Source: an uncultured Bacilli bacterium (lineage in GTDB: Bacteria > Bacillota_I > Bacilli_A > RFN20 > CAG-631). Taken from it: a DNA stretch of 57,334 nucleotides. Under the pieces are notes generated by a model, which had not been told where the DNA came from, did no database searches, and saw only the letters and a list, made by a program, of their open reading frames with translations. Positions 28,250 to 36,934 of the stretch are shown one piece after another. The stretch's first letter is position 1, and each line of letters begins with the position of its first letter. Made by a program: the position numbers and the translations under genes. The stretch is from positions 1-57,334 of the forward strand of contig CANQFQ010000010.1 of NCBI GenBank assembly GCA_947599835.1, written 5' to 3'.

Positions 28250-29230
28250 TTAGGATTGAATAATTTTTTCAAACATTAATTGTTGACCTGCAGAAGATGG
28301 ATGAAGGCTATCATTCATATTAGGGCCTTTTGTATTCGCATCCCATAAACTAAACAAGTCGATATATTTTATCATATTAGCTAAGCATAAACGATATAAG
28401 GCATCGTTATATTCTTTTGCTTTAGTGAGATTCGTATCACGATAAATCAAACTTAACCAAACAATTCTTACATTTGGATTTTGTTCTCTTAACAAATGAA
28501 TGGCATAATTTACTGCCCCTCTATAAGTTGGAGTTTCATCATTATAATTATTTAACATTTCAAAATCGGTTTCGCCGACAGGAACATTTTCATCAATATC
28601 ATTTGTACCATATAAAACAAAAATATAATCCGCATTTTGATTGTCCTTTTCATGCGTATACATTAATTCTGTTCCCCAATGTCCATAATAAGCAAAACGA
28701 ACGGGAGTATATGCAAGTGTCGTTCCTGCAATCGCATAATTGATATGAGAAAGTTGATAATAATTAGCCAATTTTAAAATCCATTCGGCTTGGATGGTTT
28801 CCCATTGTGAAATAGAATCCCCGTAAAAAACAACTTTCTTTTGATATAAACGGCCTTTATCTAAGGTAAAGAAAGCGATATGTTCACTATCATTTTTATC
28901 ATAAACAATCAAAGGAAGCACTTGTACTAAATCATCTTGGCGAATAATAATATGGGTATTTCCGATTGCTTTTCCGATTATGACATTCGTGGATTGCATT
29001 TGTGCGATGGTTTCATCTTGAATACTAAAAGTTACACTACCCGTAATGCCTTCTTTGAGCATGACATAAAGATTATAAGTTTCATCAATGGTAATTTCGA
29101 TTTTTTCTTTTTCAATAAAAGTCGTATTGGATTCTAATTTTGATGATGTTTCATGATCATCACAACCCACCATGAATAAACTACTTGATAATAGAAACGA
29201 ACAACAAAGCATTTTTAATTTTTTATTCAT
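28250..29230 (-). CDS. Lipoprotein with Ig-like domain and SGNH/GDSL hydrolase domain
   Basis: A 326-residue secreted esterase-like protein. The signal peptide ends in a lipobox (MVGC), so it is probably membrane-anchored. Residues about 45-110 resemble a bacterial Ig-like (BIG2) domain (GSVTFSIQDETIAQM...GNTHIIIRQDD). The SGNH domain follows with block I GDSIS, block III GTND and block V DSLHP, giving the Ser, Asn and Asp-His catalytic set. The substrate is unknown; acyl groups on carbohydrates are common for the family. SD AGGTGG sits inside the end of pyk, and the ATG at 29230 lies one base past the pyk stop, so the two are translated from one message. Confidence 0.85.
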   Translation of the reverse strand: MNKKLKMLCCSFLLSSSLFMVGCDDHETSSKLESNTTFIEKEKIEITIDETYNLYVMLKEGITGSVTFSIQDETIAQMQSTNVIIGKAIGNTHIIIRQDDLVQVLPLIVYDKNDSEHIAFFTLDKGRLYQKKVVFYGDSISQWETIQAEWILKLANYYQLSHINYAIAGTTLAYTPVRFAYYGHWGTELMYTHEKDNQNADYIFVLYGTNDIDENVPVGETDFEMLNNYNDETPTYRGAVNYAIHLLREQNPNVRIVWLSLIYRDTNLTKAKEYNDALYRLCLANMIKYIDLFSLWDANTKGPNMNDSLHPSSAGQQLMFEKIIQS

Positions 29231-29231
29231 T

Positions 29232-30650
29232 TTATTCCACCTCAATAATCCTTATTGTGTTGGTCGAACCATGTTTTTGACCTACGCCAGATGTTAAAAT
29301 TAACGATGCGCCTTTTAAAAATTTGAATAAAGAGGCCACACGTAAAGCTTCTATATCCCATTTTACCAAATCATTTTCATATTTTGCAAGTGTTGGATAA
29401 ACACCCCAGCAATAAGCCATTTTCCGACAAGTTTGTACACTGTCTGTGCAGGCAATGATAGGAACCTTAGGTCGAAATTTACGAATGCGTTTTGCTGTTC
29501 CTCCCGTTTGGGTAAAAGCAAAAATAGCGGCCACATTTTCTAAAGAAAAACTACATCCACAGACACTGATACCAATGGCATCATTTTTATTCAATTGGCT
29601 TTTTTGTATGCTTCGATACAAATCTTGTTGGTAATCGAATGTTTCTTCGACAGAAAGAGCAATTTTATCCATCATTTGAATACTTTCAATCGGATATTTT
29701 CCCACTGCAGATTCCCCGCTTAACATGATGGCATCGGTGCCATCAAAAACAGCATTGGCAACATCATTGACCTCAGCCCTGGTAGGACGCGGATGATGAA
29801 TCATCGATTCTAGCATATGGGTTGCTGTAATCACTATTTTTCCCGACTGATTGGCTTTTTTTATCATTTCTTTTTGATATAAAGGAACTTTTTCAGGTAA
29901 TACTTCAACGCCTAAATCACCACGAGCCACCATAATACCATCAGCCACAGATAATATTTCATCTAAATGATCCATTCCCTCTTGACTTTCAATTTTAGCA
30001 ATTAAATCGATGGGACTTGAACCTAATTGATTCAAATATTTTCTAACTTCTAACACATCTTCCTTTTTTCTTACAAAGGATAATGCAATCACATCAATTT
30101 GTTGCTTTACAGCAAAAGCTAAATCTTTTTTATCTTGCTCAGATAAAAATGGCATCGATAATTTAACGCCAGGAACATTGATTCCTTTATGATCTTGAAT
30201 GATTCCTCCGTTTTTAAATTGGCAATAAATTTTTTCTTGATCATGCGCTAATACAACCAATTCAATTTTCCCATCATCAATTAAAATTAAATCCTGATCA
30301 TGGATGTCATCAAATAAGGTATCACAACAAATAGGAATTTGATGTGAATTTCCCATGCAAGGCGCTTTGACCAAATAAACTTTATCATCTTTTTGATACA
30401 TTTGACTTCCGTTTTCAAAAACACCACAACGAATTTCAGGACCTCTGGTATCTATCATCACAGCCACATAGGCATTTAATTTCTCACATATGGTACGAAC
30501 ATTTTCAATTTTTTCTTGATATTCATCATATGTCCCATGGGAACAATTAATTCGCGCTACATTCATTCCCGCTAAAACCATTTTTTCAATCATTTCTAAA
30601 CTAGAACTAGCAGGTCCTAAAGTACATACAATTTTTGTTTTTCTAAACAT
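29232..30650 (-). CDS. pyk: Pyruvate kinase
   Basis: Converts phosphoenolpyruvate and ADP to pyruvate and ATP, 472 residues. Signature stretches: RKTKIVCTLGPAS, NVARINCSHG, IDTRGPEIR, IAKIESQEG, VARGDLGVEV, and LESMIHHPRPTRAEVNDVANAVFDGTDA. The segment before LESM reads TATHM where many family members have TATQM. The B. subtilis-type C-terminal extension is absent. GGAG before ATG 30650 (MFRKTKIV) decides the start; an ATG two codons earlier is too close to the SD. It lies 53 bases after pgk-tpi with a terminator in between, so its transcription depends on read-through or on a promoter inside tpi. Confidence 0.96.
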   Translation of the reverse strand: MFRKTKIVCTLGPASSSLEMIEKMVLAGMNVARINCSHGTYDEYQEKIENVRTICEKLNAYVAVMIDTRGPEIRCGVFENGSQMYQKDDKVYLVKAPCMGNSHQIPICCDTLFDDIHDQDLILIDDGKIELVVLAHDQEKIYCQFKNGGIIQDHKGINVPGVKLSMPFLSEQDKKDLAFAVKQQIDVIALSFVRKKEDVLEVRKYLNQLGSSPIDLIAKIESQEGMDHLDEILSVADGIMVARGDLGVEVLPEKVPLYQKEMIKKANQSGKIVITATHMLESMIHHPRPTRAEVNDVANAVFDGTDAIMLSGESAVGKYPIESIQMMDKIALSVEETFDYQQDLYRSIQKSQLNKNDAIGISVCGCSFSLENVAAIFAFTQTGGTAKRIRKFRPKVPIIACTDSVQTCRKMAYCWGVYPTLAKYENDLVKWDIEALRVASLFKFLKGASLILTSGVGQKHGSTNTIRIIEVE

Positions 30651-30662
30651 CAGCATTCTCCT

Positions 30663-30693
30663 AAAAAAAGGCCAATTGAGAAACATTGGCCTT
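30663..30693 (-). terminator. Terminator/attenuator between pgk-tpi and pyk
   Basis: Minus strand AAGGCCAAT, an eight-base loop, ATTGGCCTT and seven T. The T run abuts the pyk ribosome-binding site, so it ends the tpi message and could also gate pyk expression. Confidence 0.85.
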
Positions 30694-30703
30694 AATATTT
30701 CAA

Positions 30704-32689
30704 TTAATAAAGATTTTTAATTAAAGTCAAGAAAGATTGACTATCTAAAGATGCGCCTCCAACTAAAGCACCATCAATATCTTCTTTTTCTAAATAAGTG
30801 CGAATGTTGTCTGGTTTGACACTGCCACCATATTGGATAATCACATGATTTGCTACATCTTCGGAATATAATTCTTTAATTAAACCACGGATATAGCAGC
30901 ATACATCTTGCGCAATTTCAGGATTTGCATTTTTACCTGTACCAATCGACCAAACAGGTTCATAAGCAATAATCATATTGCGAACATTTGCACCTGAAAT
31001 GCCTTTTAATCCTTCTTTAATTTGTGCTTGAACCACTTCTTTGGTTTGATTTTCTTCAAATTGTTGTAATGTTTCACCGACACAATAAATAGGGAACATT
31101 TCATTAGCAAATAAAGTTTTCATTTTAGCATTGCAAGTTTCATTGGTTTCAAAATAATATTGTCTTCTTTCTGAATGACCAATGATAACATATTTAATTG
31201 CAATTTCTTTTAACATTTCAATGCTAATTTCGCCGGTATATGCACCTTTTAAATTTTCATTGACATTTTGTGCACAAACGATTAAATCTGTTCGTCTTGA
31301 AACAGCCGTAGCTAAACTTAAATAGCTTGGAGCAATACCCACAATAATGTCGTTTTGATTGGCTACTGGAATTTCTGATTTTACAGTTTCAACAAAGAAA
31401 AACGTATCTTTATTGGTGTGATTCATTTTCCAGTTACCAATAATCACTGTTTTTCTATCAGAATTTCTGATTGGTTTTTTATCTTCAATGATATCTATTC
31501 CTGGTAAGTGTCCTTCTTTTTCAATTAATTCTAGTGAAGCGCCACCACCCGTTGATACATGGGAGAATTTTTCTTTATAACCAAATTGTAAAGCAGCGGC
31601 TGCACTATCACCACCGCCAATTACACTAAAGCATTGAGGTAAATTCGTTAAAATTTCACAAATTGCTTTAGTACCATCTGCAAATTCTTCTTTTTCAAAA
31701 ACACCCATTGGACCATTCCAGAAAACTACTTTTGCAGATTGTAAGATTTCTTTATATAATTCACGTGTTTTAGGACCAATATCCAATCTTTCATAACCAT
31801 CTTTAATCCCATCTTCATCAACGACTTGAATATCTGTAGGATTTTCAAAATCATTGGCAATGACGTGATCTACAGGTAATACTAATTTATTTTTACCAAT
31901 TTCAAGGCAATGACGAGCAAAATCAAGTTGATCTTCTTCATAACGAGAAGTTCCTACATTTTTACCCATAGCTTTTAAAAATGTACAAGTAATTGCGCCA
32001 CCAATTAAAACTTTATCGGCTTTTTCAAGCAATTTTTCAACAACTAAGATTTTATCAGAAACCTTTGCGCCACCTAAAATAGCTACATAAGGATGTTCAT
32101 TAGCAGCGACACATTTACCTAAACCTAAAACTTCCTTTTCCATTAAAAAGCCTAGAGCGGTTGGTTTATTTTGTTGACTCAAAATTTCAGGCACACCATA
32201 AGTTGAAGCATGTGCACGGTGCGCTGATCCAAAAGCATCCATAACAAAAGCATCCGCTAAACTTGCCCAATAAGCACTCAGTTCTGGATCGTTTTTGCTT
32301 TCTCCTTTTTCATAACGTGTATTTTGCATTAATAAAACTTCGCCATCTTTTAATTCTTGAATGGCATTGGTTAATTTATCACCACGAGTTTCATCGATAT
32401 AGATAAAAGGAGATTGTAATAATTCTTCAACCCGTTGTGCAACAAATTTCATATCATTTTTAGCCATGTCTTGTTTTTTCTTTTCTTCATCTTTATGATC
32501 CACTTTTCCTAAATGAGAAAATAAAACAATACGAGCTCCTTGTTCTTTTAAATAGTTAATGGTAGGTAAAGCAGCAACAATACGATTATCATCACTAATT
32601 ACCCCATTTTTTAAAGGCACATTAAAATCAACCCGTACAAAGACTACTTTTCCCTTTAAATCTCTTAAATCTTTAATCGTTTTTTTCAC
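30704..32689 (-). CDS. pgk-tpi: Bifunctional phosphoglycerate kinase / triose-phosphate isomerase fusion
   Basis: One uninterrupted 661-residue protein. Residues 1 to about 405 are a complete PGK (VDFNVPLKNGVISDDNRI, MQNTRYEKGE, GGAKVSDKI, GGGDSAAAALQFG). Residues about 412-661 are a complete TIM barrel (IGNWKMN, GHSERRQYY, AYEPVWSIGTGK, YGGSVKPDN, GALVGGASL), including the Lys, His and Glu catalytic residues. The linker is short (EDKKPIRNSDRK). PGK-TIM fusions of this order are known from Thermotoga maritima. The start is a GTG at 32689 with AAGGGGAGG eight bases before it. An A6 run at codons 404-405 is followed in the -1 frame by TGA TAG. The gene lies between gap and pyk. Confidence 0.95.
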   Translation of the reverse strand: MKKTIKDLRDLKGKVVFVRVDFNVPLKNGVISDDNRIVAALPTINYLKEQGARIVLFSHLGKVDHKDEEKKKQDMAKNDMKFVAQRVEELLQSPFIYIDETRGDKLTNAIQELKDGEVLLMQNTRYEKGESKNDPELSAYWASLADAFVMDAFGSAHRAHASTYGVPEILSQQNKPTALGFLMEKEVLGLGKCVAANEHPYVAILGGAKVSDKILVVEKLLEKADKVLIGGAITCTFLKAMGKNVGTSRYEEDQLDFARHCLEIGKNKLVLPVDHVIANDFENPTDIQVVDEDGIKDGYERLDIGPKTRELYKEILQSAKVVFWNGPMGVFEKEEFADGTKAICEILTNLPQCFSVIGGGDSAAAALQFGYKEKFSHVSTGGGASLELIEKEGHLPGIDIIEDKKPIRNSDRKTVIIGNWKMNHTNKDTFFFVETVKSEIPVANQNDIIVGIAPSYLSLATAVSRRTDLIVCAQNVNENLKGAYTGEISIEMLKEIAIKYVIIGHSERRQYYFETNETCNAKMKTLFANEMFPIYCVGETLQQFEENQTKEVVQAQIKEGLKGISGANVRNMIIAYEPVWSIGTGKNANPEIAQDVCCYIRGLIKELYSEDVANHVIIQYGGSVKPDNIRTYLEKEDIDGALVGGASLDSQSFLTLIKNLY

Positions 32690-32709
32690 GAATTTTTCCT
32701 CCCCTTGTG

Positions 32710-32735
32710 AAAATAAAGCACCCATAAAGAGTGCT
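32710..32735 (-). terminator. Terminator-like hairpin between gap and pgk-tpi
   Basis: Minus strand AGCACTC, loop TTTAT, GGGTGCT and then TTTATTTT. Seven pairs including one wobble. It may partly end the gap message. Confidence 0.45.
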
Positions 32736-32760
32736 AATTATAATTGATTGGATTCAATCC

Positions 32761-33789
32761 TTATTTTTGTGCAAATTCTTTTGCTAAACGTACAAATTGT
32801 GAAGTATAAGAATTTTCATTATCATACCATGCAACCACTTGTACTTGATATAAACCATCACAAATCTTTGTAACCATCGTTTGTGTTGCATCAAATAATG
32901 AGCCATAAGTAATACCAATAATATCAGAAGATACTAAAGGTTCTTCAGTATATCCAAATGAAGGACTTGTTTGTGCTTTCATAGCGGCATTAATGGCTTC
33001 AACTGTTAAGTCATTTGCTTTAACTACAGCAACCAAAATTGTCGTAGAACCTGTACATACAGGTACACGTTGAGCAGAACCAATTAATTTTTTATTTAAT
33101 TCAGGAATAACTAAACCGATGGCTTTAGCAGCACCTGTTGAATTAGGAACAATATTGCAAGCGGCTGCTCTTGCTCTTCTTAAATCTCCTTTTCTATGAG
33201 GTCCATCTAACACCATTTGATCTCCGGTGTAAGCATGAACAGTTGTCATAATACCAGATTGAATAGGAGCAAAATCATTTAAAGCCTTAGCCATAGGAGC
33301 TAAGCAGTTAGTTGTACAACTAGCTGCTGAAATCACTTGGTCTTCAGCTGTTAAAGTTTGATCATTAACACCATAAACGATTGTCTTTAAATCATTTCCA
33401 GCAGGAGCTGAAATAATTACTTTTTTTGCGCCGGCATTAATATGTGCCATTGATTTTTCTTTTGAACAATAAAAACCAGTACATTCTAAAACAACATCTA
33501 CATCTAATGCTTTCCAAGGGCAATTATTAGCATCTTTTTCAGCATAGATTCTAATTTTTTTACCATCAACGGCAATCCAACCTTCACTTGCATCATCGGC
33601 TGAACAAGTGACTTTATCAGCTAAAGCATAACGTCCTTGTGCTGAGTCATATTTTAATAAATGAGCCAACATTTTAGGGCTCGTTAAATCATTGATAGCT
33701 ACTACTTCATAGCCTTCGGCTCCAAACATTTGTCTAAAAGCTAAACGTCCAATTCTTCCAAATCCATTAATTGCAATTTTTACACTCAT
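32761..33789 (-). CDS. gap: Glyceraldehyde-3-phosphate dehydrogenase
   Basis: NAD-dependent phosphorylating GAPDH, 342 residues. The Rossmann start is [15 protein letters not shown], the catalytic cysteine is C158 in SCTTNCLAP, and further marks are [31 protein letters not shown] and [18 protein letters not shown] eight bases before ATG 33789 ([10 protein letters not shown]) selects this start over a frame extending six codons upstream. First gene of the glycolytic group and divergent from clpP. Confidence 0.97.
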   Translation of the reverse strand: MSVKIAINGFGRIGRLAFRQMFGAEGYEVVAINDLTSPKMLAHLLKYDSAQGRYALADKVTCSADDASEGWIAVDGKKIRIYAEKDANNCPWKALDVDVVLECTGFYCSKEKSMAHINAGAKKVIISAPAGNDLKTIVYGVNDQTLTAEDQVISAASCTTNCLAPMAKALNDFAPIQSGIMTTVHAYTGDQMVLDGPHRKGDLRRARAAACNIVPNSTGAAKAIGLVIPELNKKLIGSAQRVPVCTGSTTILVAVVKANDLTVEAINAAMKAQTSPSFGYTEEPLVSSDIIGITYGSLFDATQTMVTKICDGLYQVQVVAWYDNENSYTSQFVRLAKEFAQK

Positions 33790-33841
33790 ACGAAAATCTC
33801 CTTTCAATAATTTAATTTTCTAAATTATTCGTACATGTATA

Positions 33842-33870
33842 ATTATAAGATTTTGCTATCCTAATTGCAA
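33842..33870 (-). promoter_or_regulatory. Promoter of gap
   Basis: Minus strand TTGCAA (33865-33870) and TATAAT (33842-33847), exactly 17 bases apart. This is the same pair of hexamers and spacing as at the giant lipoprotein gene. Confidence 0.8.
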
Positions 33871-33961
33871 CTATTTAAAAATAAAAATAATATTTATATT
33901 AAATATTATAAATGTATATTTTTTAGTATCTGGGCATAATTTAATTTAGGAGGGCTTTGAA

Positions 33962-34537
33962 ATGAACTATATTCCTACAATTATTGAAGTAAGTCATGAT
34001 GGCGAACGGCATTATGATGTCTATTCCTTATTACTAAAAGAACGAATTATTATGCTCAATGGCGAAATTGATGATCTCGTAGCTAGTAATATCATTGCAC
34101 AATTATTATATTTGTCTTCTAAAGATGATAGCAAAGATATTCAACTCTATATTAATTCTGTTGGCGGTTCAATTACGAGTGGTTTAGCCATTTATGATAC
34201 TATGCAACATATTCCCTGTGATGTGTCCACCATTTGTATTGGCTTATGTGCGAGTATGGGGGCTTTTTTACTTGCAGGGGGTGCAAAAGGAAAGCGTTAT
34301 GCATTACCCAATAGTGAAATGATGATTCATCAACCTAGTGGGGGTGCAACGGGTGTTGCTAGTGATATTGAAATTGCATCCAATCGCATTTTAAAATTAA
34401 AAAAGAAGCTAAATGAAATTCTAGCTTCAAATACAAATCAATCCATTCATCAAATCAAAAAAGACACAGAACGTGATTATTTTATGGATGCCACCCAAGC
34501 CTTAAAATATGGCCTTATTGATAAAATTATTTATTAA
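33962..34537 (+). CDS. clpP: ATP-dependent Clp protease proteolytic subunit
   Basis: Serine peptidase subunit of the Clp protease, 191 residues. The catalytic triad is visible as S98 in CASMGAF, H123 in MMIHQPSGG and D172 in ERDYF. The GGxxxxG region [19 protein letters not shown] is conserved. GGAGG eight bases before the ATG gives a confident start. It stands alone on the plus strand next to divergent gap. No CtsR box was found upstream. The last codons overlap a convergent small gene. Confidence 0.95.
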   Translation: MNYIPTIIEVSHDGERHYDVYSLLLKERIIMLNGEIDDLVASNIIAQLLYLSSKDDSKDIQLYINSVGGSITSGLAIYDTMQHIPCDVSTICIGLCASMGAFLLAGGAKGKRYALPNSEMMIHQPSGGATGVASDIEIASNRILKLKKKLNEILASNTNQSIHQIKKDTERDYFMDATQALKYGLIDKIIY

Positions 34538-34643
34538 TAAAAACAGCGGCTAAACTGATAAACATAATAACAACTAAAATAATGCTAAAAATTAATAACC
34601 AGTTATATCGTCTTTGGCTTCTTTTTGATCTTTCTTTTTTCAT
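34527..34643 (-). CDS. Small single-span membrane protein (38 residues)
   Basis: A short frame coding a strongly basic N-terminus ([15 protein letters not shown]) and one hydrophobic helix ([20 protein letters not shown]). GAGGAA lies about nine bases before the ATG and a near-consensus promoter 30 bases further up, which together make it a believable gene although it is very short. The positive-inside rule puts the N-terminus in the cytoplasm. It overlaps the clpP stop by eleven bases in the opposite direction. I know no function for it; small basic membrane proteins often modify larger membrane complexes. Confidence 0.7.
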   Translation of the reverse strand: MKKERSKRSQRRYNWLLIFSIILVVIMFISLAAVFINK

Positions 34644-34674
34644 AATTACGTTCCTCGTAGGTTCTTTCGAATAT

Positions 34675-34704
34675 ATTATAACACAATGATGATCAATCTT
34701 TCAA
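34675..34704 (-). promoter_or_regulatory. Promoter of the 38-residue membrane protein
   Basis: Minus strand TTGAAA (34699-34704) and TATAAT (34675-34680) with an 18-base spacer and TG one base before the -10. Confidence 0.7.
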
Positions 34705-34719
34705 GAAAGTAGCGATATT

Positions 34720-35034
34720 ATGAATAATAATCAAAGTTTTGAAGATTTTTTAAATATTGATTATCAAAGTTTCAGTCGCTACCTTTTTAGTTTCTCAGGA
34801 AACGAATTTGGGATTGTGGGTGCTCTTGTGGGTTATTTACTTTGTCAAAAATTAGATATTGATGAACAAAACTCCCTAGGAAATTTTCTTGAATTAGTCG
34901 GTCAAATGATTCTTGCTATCGCGGCACAAAATCAAGTTAAACAAAATGATAACAATCAACAAGATCATTCCAATTCAAATGATGATGATAATAACCCCTT
35001 CCAAGGCATCTTTAAATCTAATCTTTATAGATAA
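34720..35034 (+). CDS. Hypothetical protein with hydrophobic core and Asn/Asp-rich tail
   Basis: A 104-residue protein of unknown function. Residues about 27-45 (GNEFGIVGALVGYLLCQKL) and 54-70 (LGNFLELVGQMILAIAAQ) are hydrophobic helices, then a polar tail of Asn, Gln and Asp follows. The EQNSLGNFLELVGQMILAIAAQ pattern reminds me of small uncharacterised Bacillota proteins, but I cannot name a family. No clear SD precedes the ATG, which lowers confidence in the exact start. The 3' end overlaps prmC by 17 bases in the opposite direction. Confidence 0.65.
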   Translation: MNNNQSFEDFLNIDYQSFSRYLFSFSGNEFGIVGALVGYLLCQKLDIDEQNSLGNFLELVGQMILAIAAQNQVKQNDNNQQDHSNSNDDDNNPFQGIFKSNLYR

Positions 35035-35854
35035 ACAACATGCGATCTAAATTTGCATAATCTTTTAAAAATTCATATCGATATTGAGGTAATTTTTCTT
35101 TTAATAATTTTTCTAATGCAGCTTTTTGATCATAACCAAATTCTAAAGCCATAAAACCCCGTTTTTTCATTAAAACATCGAAATATTCAAATAAAATCCG
35201 ATAAAAATCTAAACCATCTTCCCCACCAAATAAAGCAATATTCGGTTCGTGATCCACGACGATGCTTTCTAATTTTTCATGGTTTTTAATATAAGGTGGA
35301 TTGCATACAATGACATCAAAAGTCAATTTTTGATCCAAGAGGGGTTGAATCATATTTCCGACCAATCGATGCACAACTACGCCTAATGATTGTGCATTTT
35401 TATTTACAATATCCATGGCTTTTAAACTGATATCACATAAATAAACTTCGGCATCTTGAATTTCTTTTTTTAAAGTAATACCTATGGCTCCACTTCCACA
35501 GCAAATATCCCCAATCGTAATCGGAGTATTAAAAAAATCATCAATACGATAAATCGTTTCTTCAACGAGTTGTTCGGTTTCATTTCGTGGAATAAATACG
35601 TTTTCATCGACATAAAACTCATATCCATAAAAATACGTTTTATGCAAGATATATTGAGGAGGAATATTTTTTTCAAGATATAAATCTACCATTTGAGCAA
35701 ATTTTTGATAGATATTTTCATCAACTGTATCGTTCAAATGTTCATATCCAACAAAAAAATCACTATAAAAAAACAACCATTTTATCGCATGTTCTTCTAA
35801 ATTCTTTTTTTGTGCTTGATGTTCAAAATGTTGAATCATTTCAATATACGTCAT
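35018..35854 (-). CDS. prmC: Peptide chain release factor N5-glutamine methyltransferase
   Basis: Methylates the GGQ glutamine of release factors, 278 residues. It has the N-terminal helical domain (PPQYILHKTYFYGYEFYVDENVFIPRNETEQLVEE), the SAM motif DICCGSGAIGITL and the catalytic NPPY at 185-188. It lies one base after prfA, whose product is its substrate, so the pair is co-expressed. Last gene of the ecfA1-to-prmC unit; no clear terminator is seen, as it converges with the plus-strand gene. Confidence 0.94.
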   Translation of the reverse strand: MTYIEMIQHFEHQAQKKNLEEHAIKWLFFYSDFFVGYEHLNDTVDENIYQKFAQMVDLYLEKNIPPQYILHKTYFYGYEFYVDENVFIPRNETEQLVEETIYRIDDFFNTPITIGDICCGSGAIGITLKKEIQDAEVYLCDISLKAMDIVNKNAQSLGVVVHRLVGNMIQPLLDQKLTFDVIVCNPPYIKNHEKLESIVVDHEPNIALFGGEDGLDFYRILFEYFDVLMKKRGFMALEFGYDQKAALEKLLKEKLPQYRYEFLKDYANLDRMLFIYKD

Positions 35855-35855
35855 T

Positions 35856-36929
35856 TTATAATTCTGCCTCTAATTTTTCTTTTTGTTCTTCGTTCATTAA
35901 TGCATCTAATAATTCATCTAGATCGCCTTCAATAATCCGATCTAGTTTTTGTACAGTAAAGCCAATGCGATGATCTGTGACTCGATTTTGTGGATAGTTA
36001 TAAGTTCGAATCTTTTCACTCCGTTCTCCTTTACCTACTTTTAATTTTCGTTCAGCGCCTACTTCTTCTAATTGTTTGGATTTTAATTCTTCAGCAACTT
36101 TCATACGAATAATTTTTAATGCTTTTTCTTTATTTTCATGTTGACTCCTACCATCTTGACAAGTCACGACAATATGCGTTGGGATATGAGTAATTCGAAT
36201 GGCTGATTCGGTTTTATTAACATGTTGTCCCCCAGCACCTCCAGAACGATAAACATCAATATGTAAATCTTCTTCTTTAATTGTTGAATCTACTTCATCA
36301 ATTTCTGGCATAACTAATACCGTTGCTGTGGAGGTATGAATTCTTCCTGCCGCCTCGGTCTTTGGAACCCGTTGTACCCGATGCGCACCCGATTCATATT
36401 TTAATCTCGAATAGGCACCTTCTCCTTTTACCATAAAGGAAATTAAAGCAAATCCACCAAATTCTGTTTCGGAAGATTCCATAATTTCAATTTTCCAACC
36501 TTTAGCATCGGCATAACGGTTATACATTCTAAATAAATCACCAGCAAAAATGTTCGCTTCATCGCCACCTGCAGCGCCTCGAATTTCCATCAAAATATTT
36601 TTATCATCATTCGGATCTTTAGGTAATAATAAAATTTCTAATTCTTTGATTAAGTTTTCATTTTGTTTGGTCAAAGTTTTAATTTCTTCATTGGCAAGAG
36701 AAACCATTTCTTGATCCGTTTCATTCAATAACAATTTATCTTCTTCCATTTGCTTTTGATTTTTTAAATATTCTTGATATTTTAAAGCTGATTTTTCTAA
36801 TTGAGCAGATTCTTTCGATAATTGCGTATATTGCTTAATATCTTGAATGATAGCTTCATCTTGTAGTTTTTCTTGAATTTGTAAATATTTTGCTAAAATC
36901 GCATCTAATCGTGTAAACATTTTCTCCAT
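35856..36929 (-). CDS. prfA: Peptide chain release factor 1
   Basis: Recognises UAA and UAG and triggers peptide release, 357 residues. The GGQ motif is at 233-235 in RSGGAGGQHVNKTESA, and the family stretch ENKEKALKIIRMKV follows. The N-terminal domain is a helical coil (VSLANEEIKTLTKQNENL). The SD AAAGGAG is inside the end of the preceding PHP gene, five bases apart, so translation is probably coupled. RF2 is not in the window; TGA stops here imply that it exists elsewhere. Confidence 0.96.
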   Translation of the reverse strand: MEKMFTRLDAILAKYLQIQEKLQDEAIIQDIKQYTQLSKESAQLEKSALKYQEYLKNQKQMEEDKLLLNETDQEMVSLANEEIKTLTKQNENLIKELEILLLPKDPNDDKNILMEIRGAAGGDEANIFAGDLFRMYNRYADAKGWKIEIMESSETEFGGFALISFMVKGEGAYSRLKYESGAHRVQRVPKTEAAGRIHTSTATVLVMPEIDEVDSTIKEEDLHIDVYRSGGAGGQHVNKTESAIRITHIPTHIVVTCQDGRSQHENKEKALKIIRMKVAEELKSKQLEEVGAERKLKVGKGERSEKIRTYNYPQNRVTDHRIGFTVQKLDRIIEGDLDELLDALMNEEQKEKLEAEL

Positions 36930-36934
36930 GAAAC

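Noticed and set aside
32717..32760. CIRCE heat-shock element (TTAGCACTC)
   Set aside because: Only one arm is present; the matching GAGTGCTAA arm at nine bases is missing. The sequence is better explained as a terminator-like hairpin.
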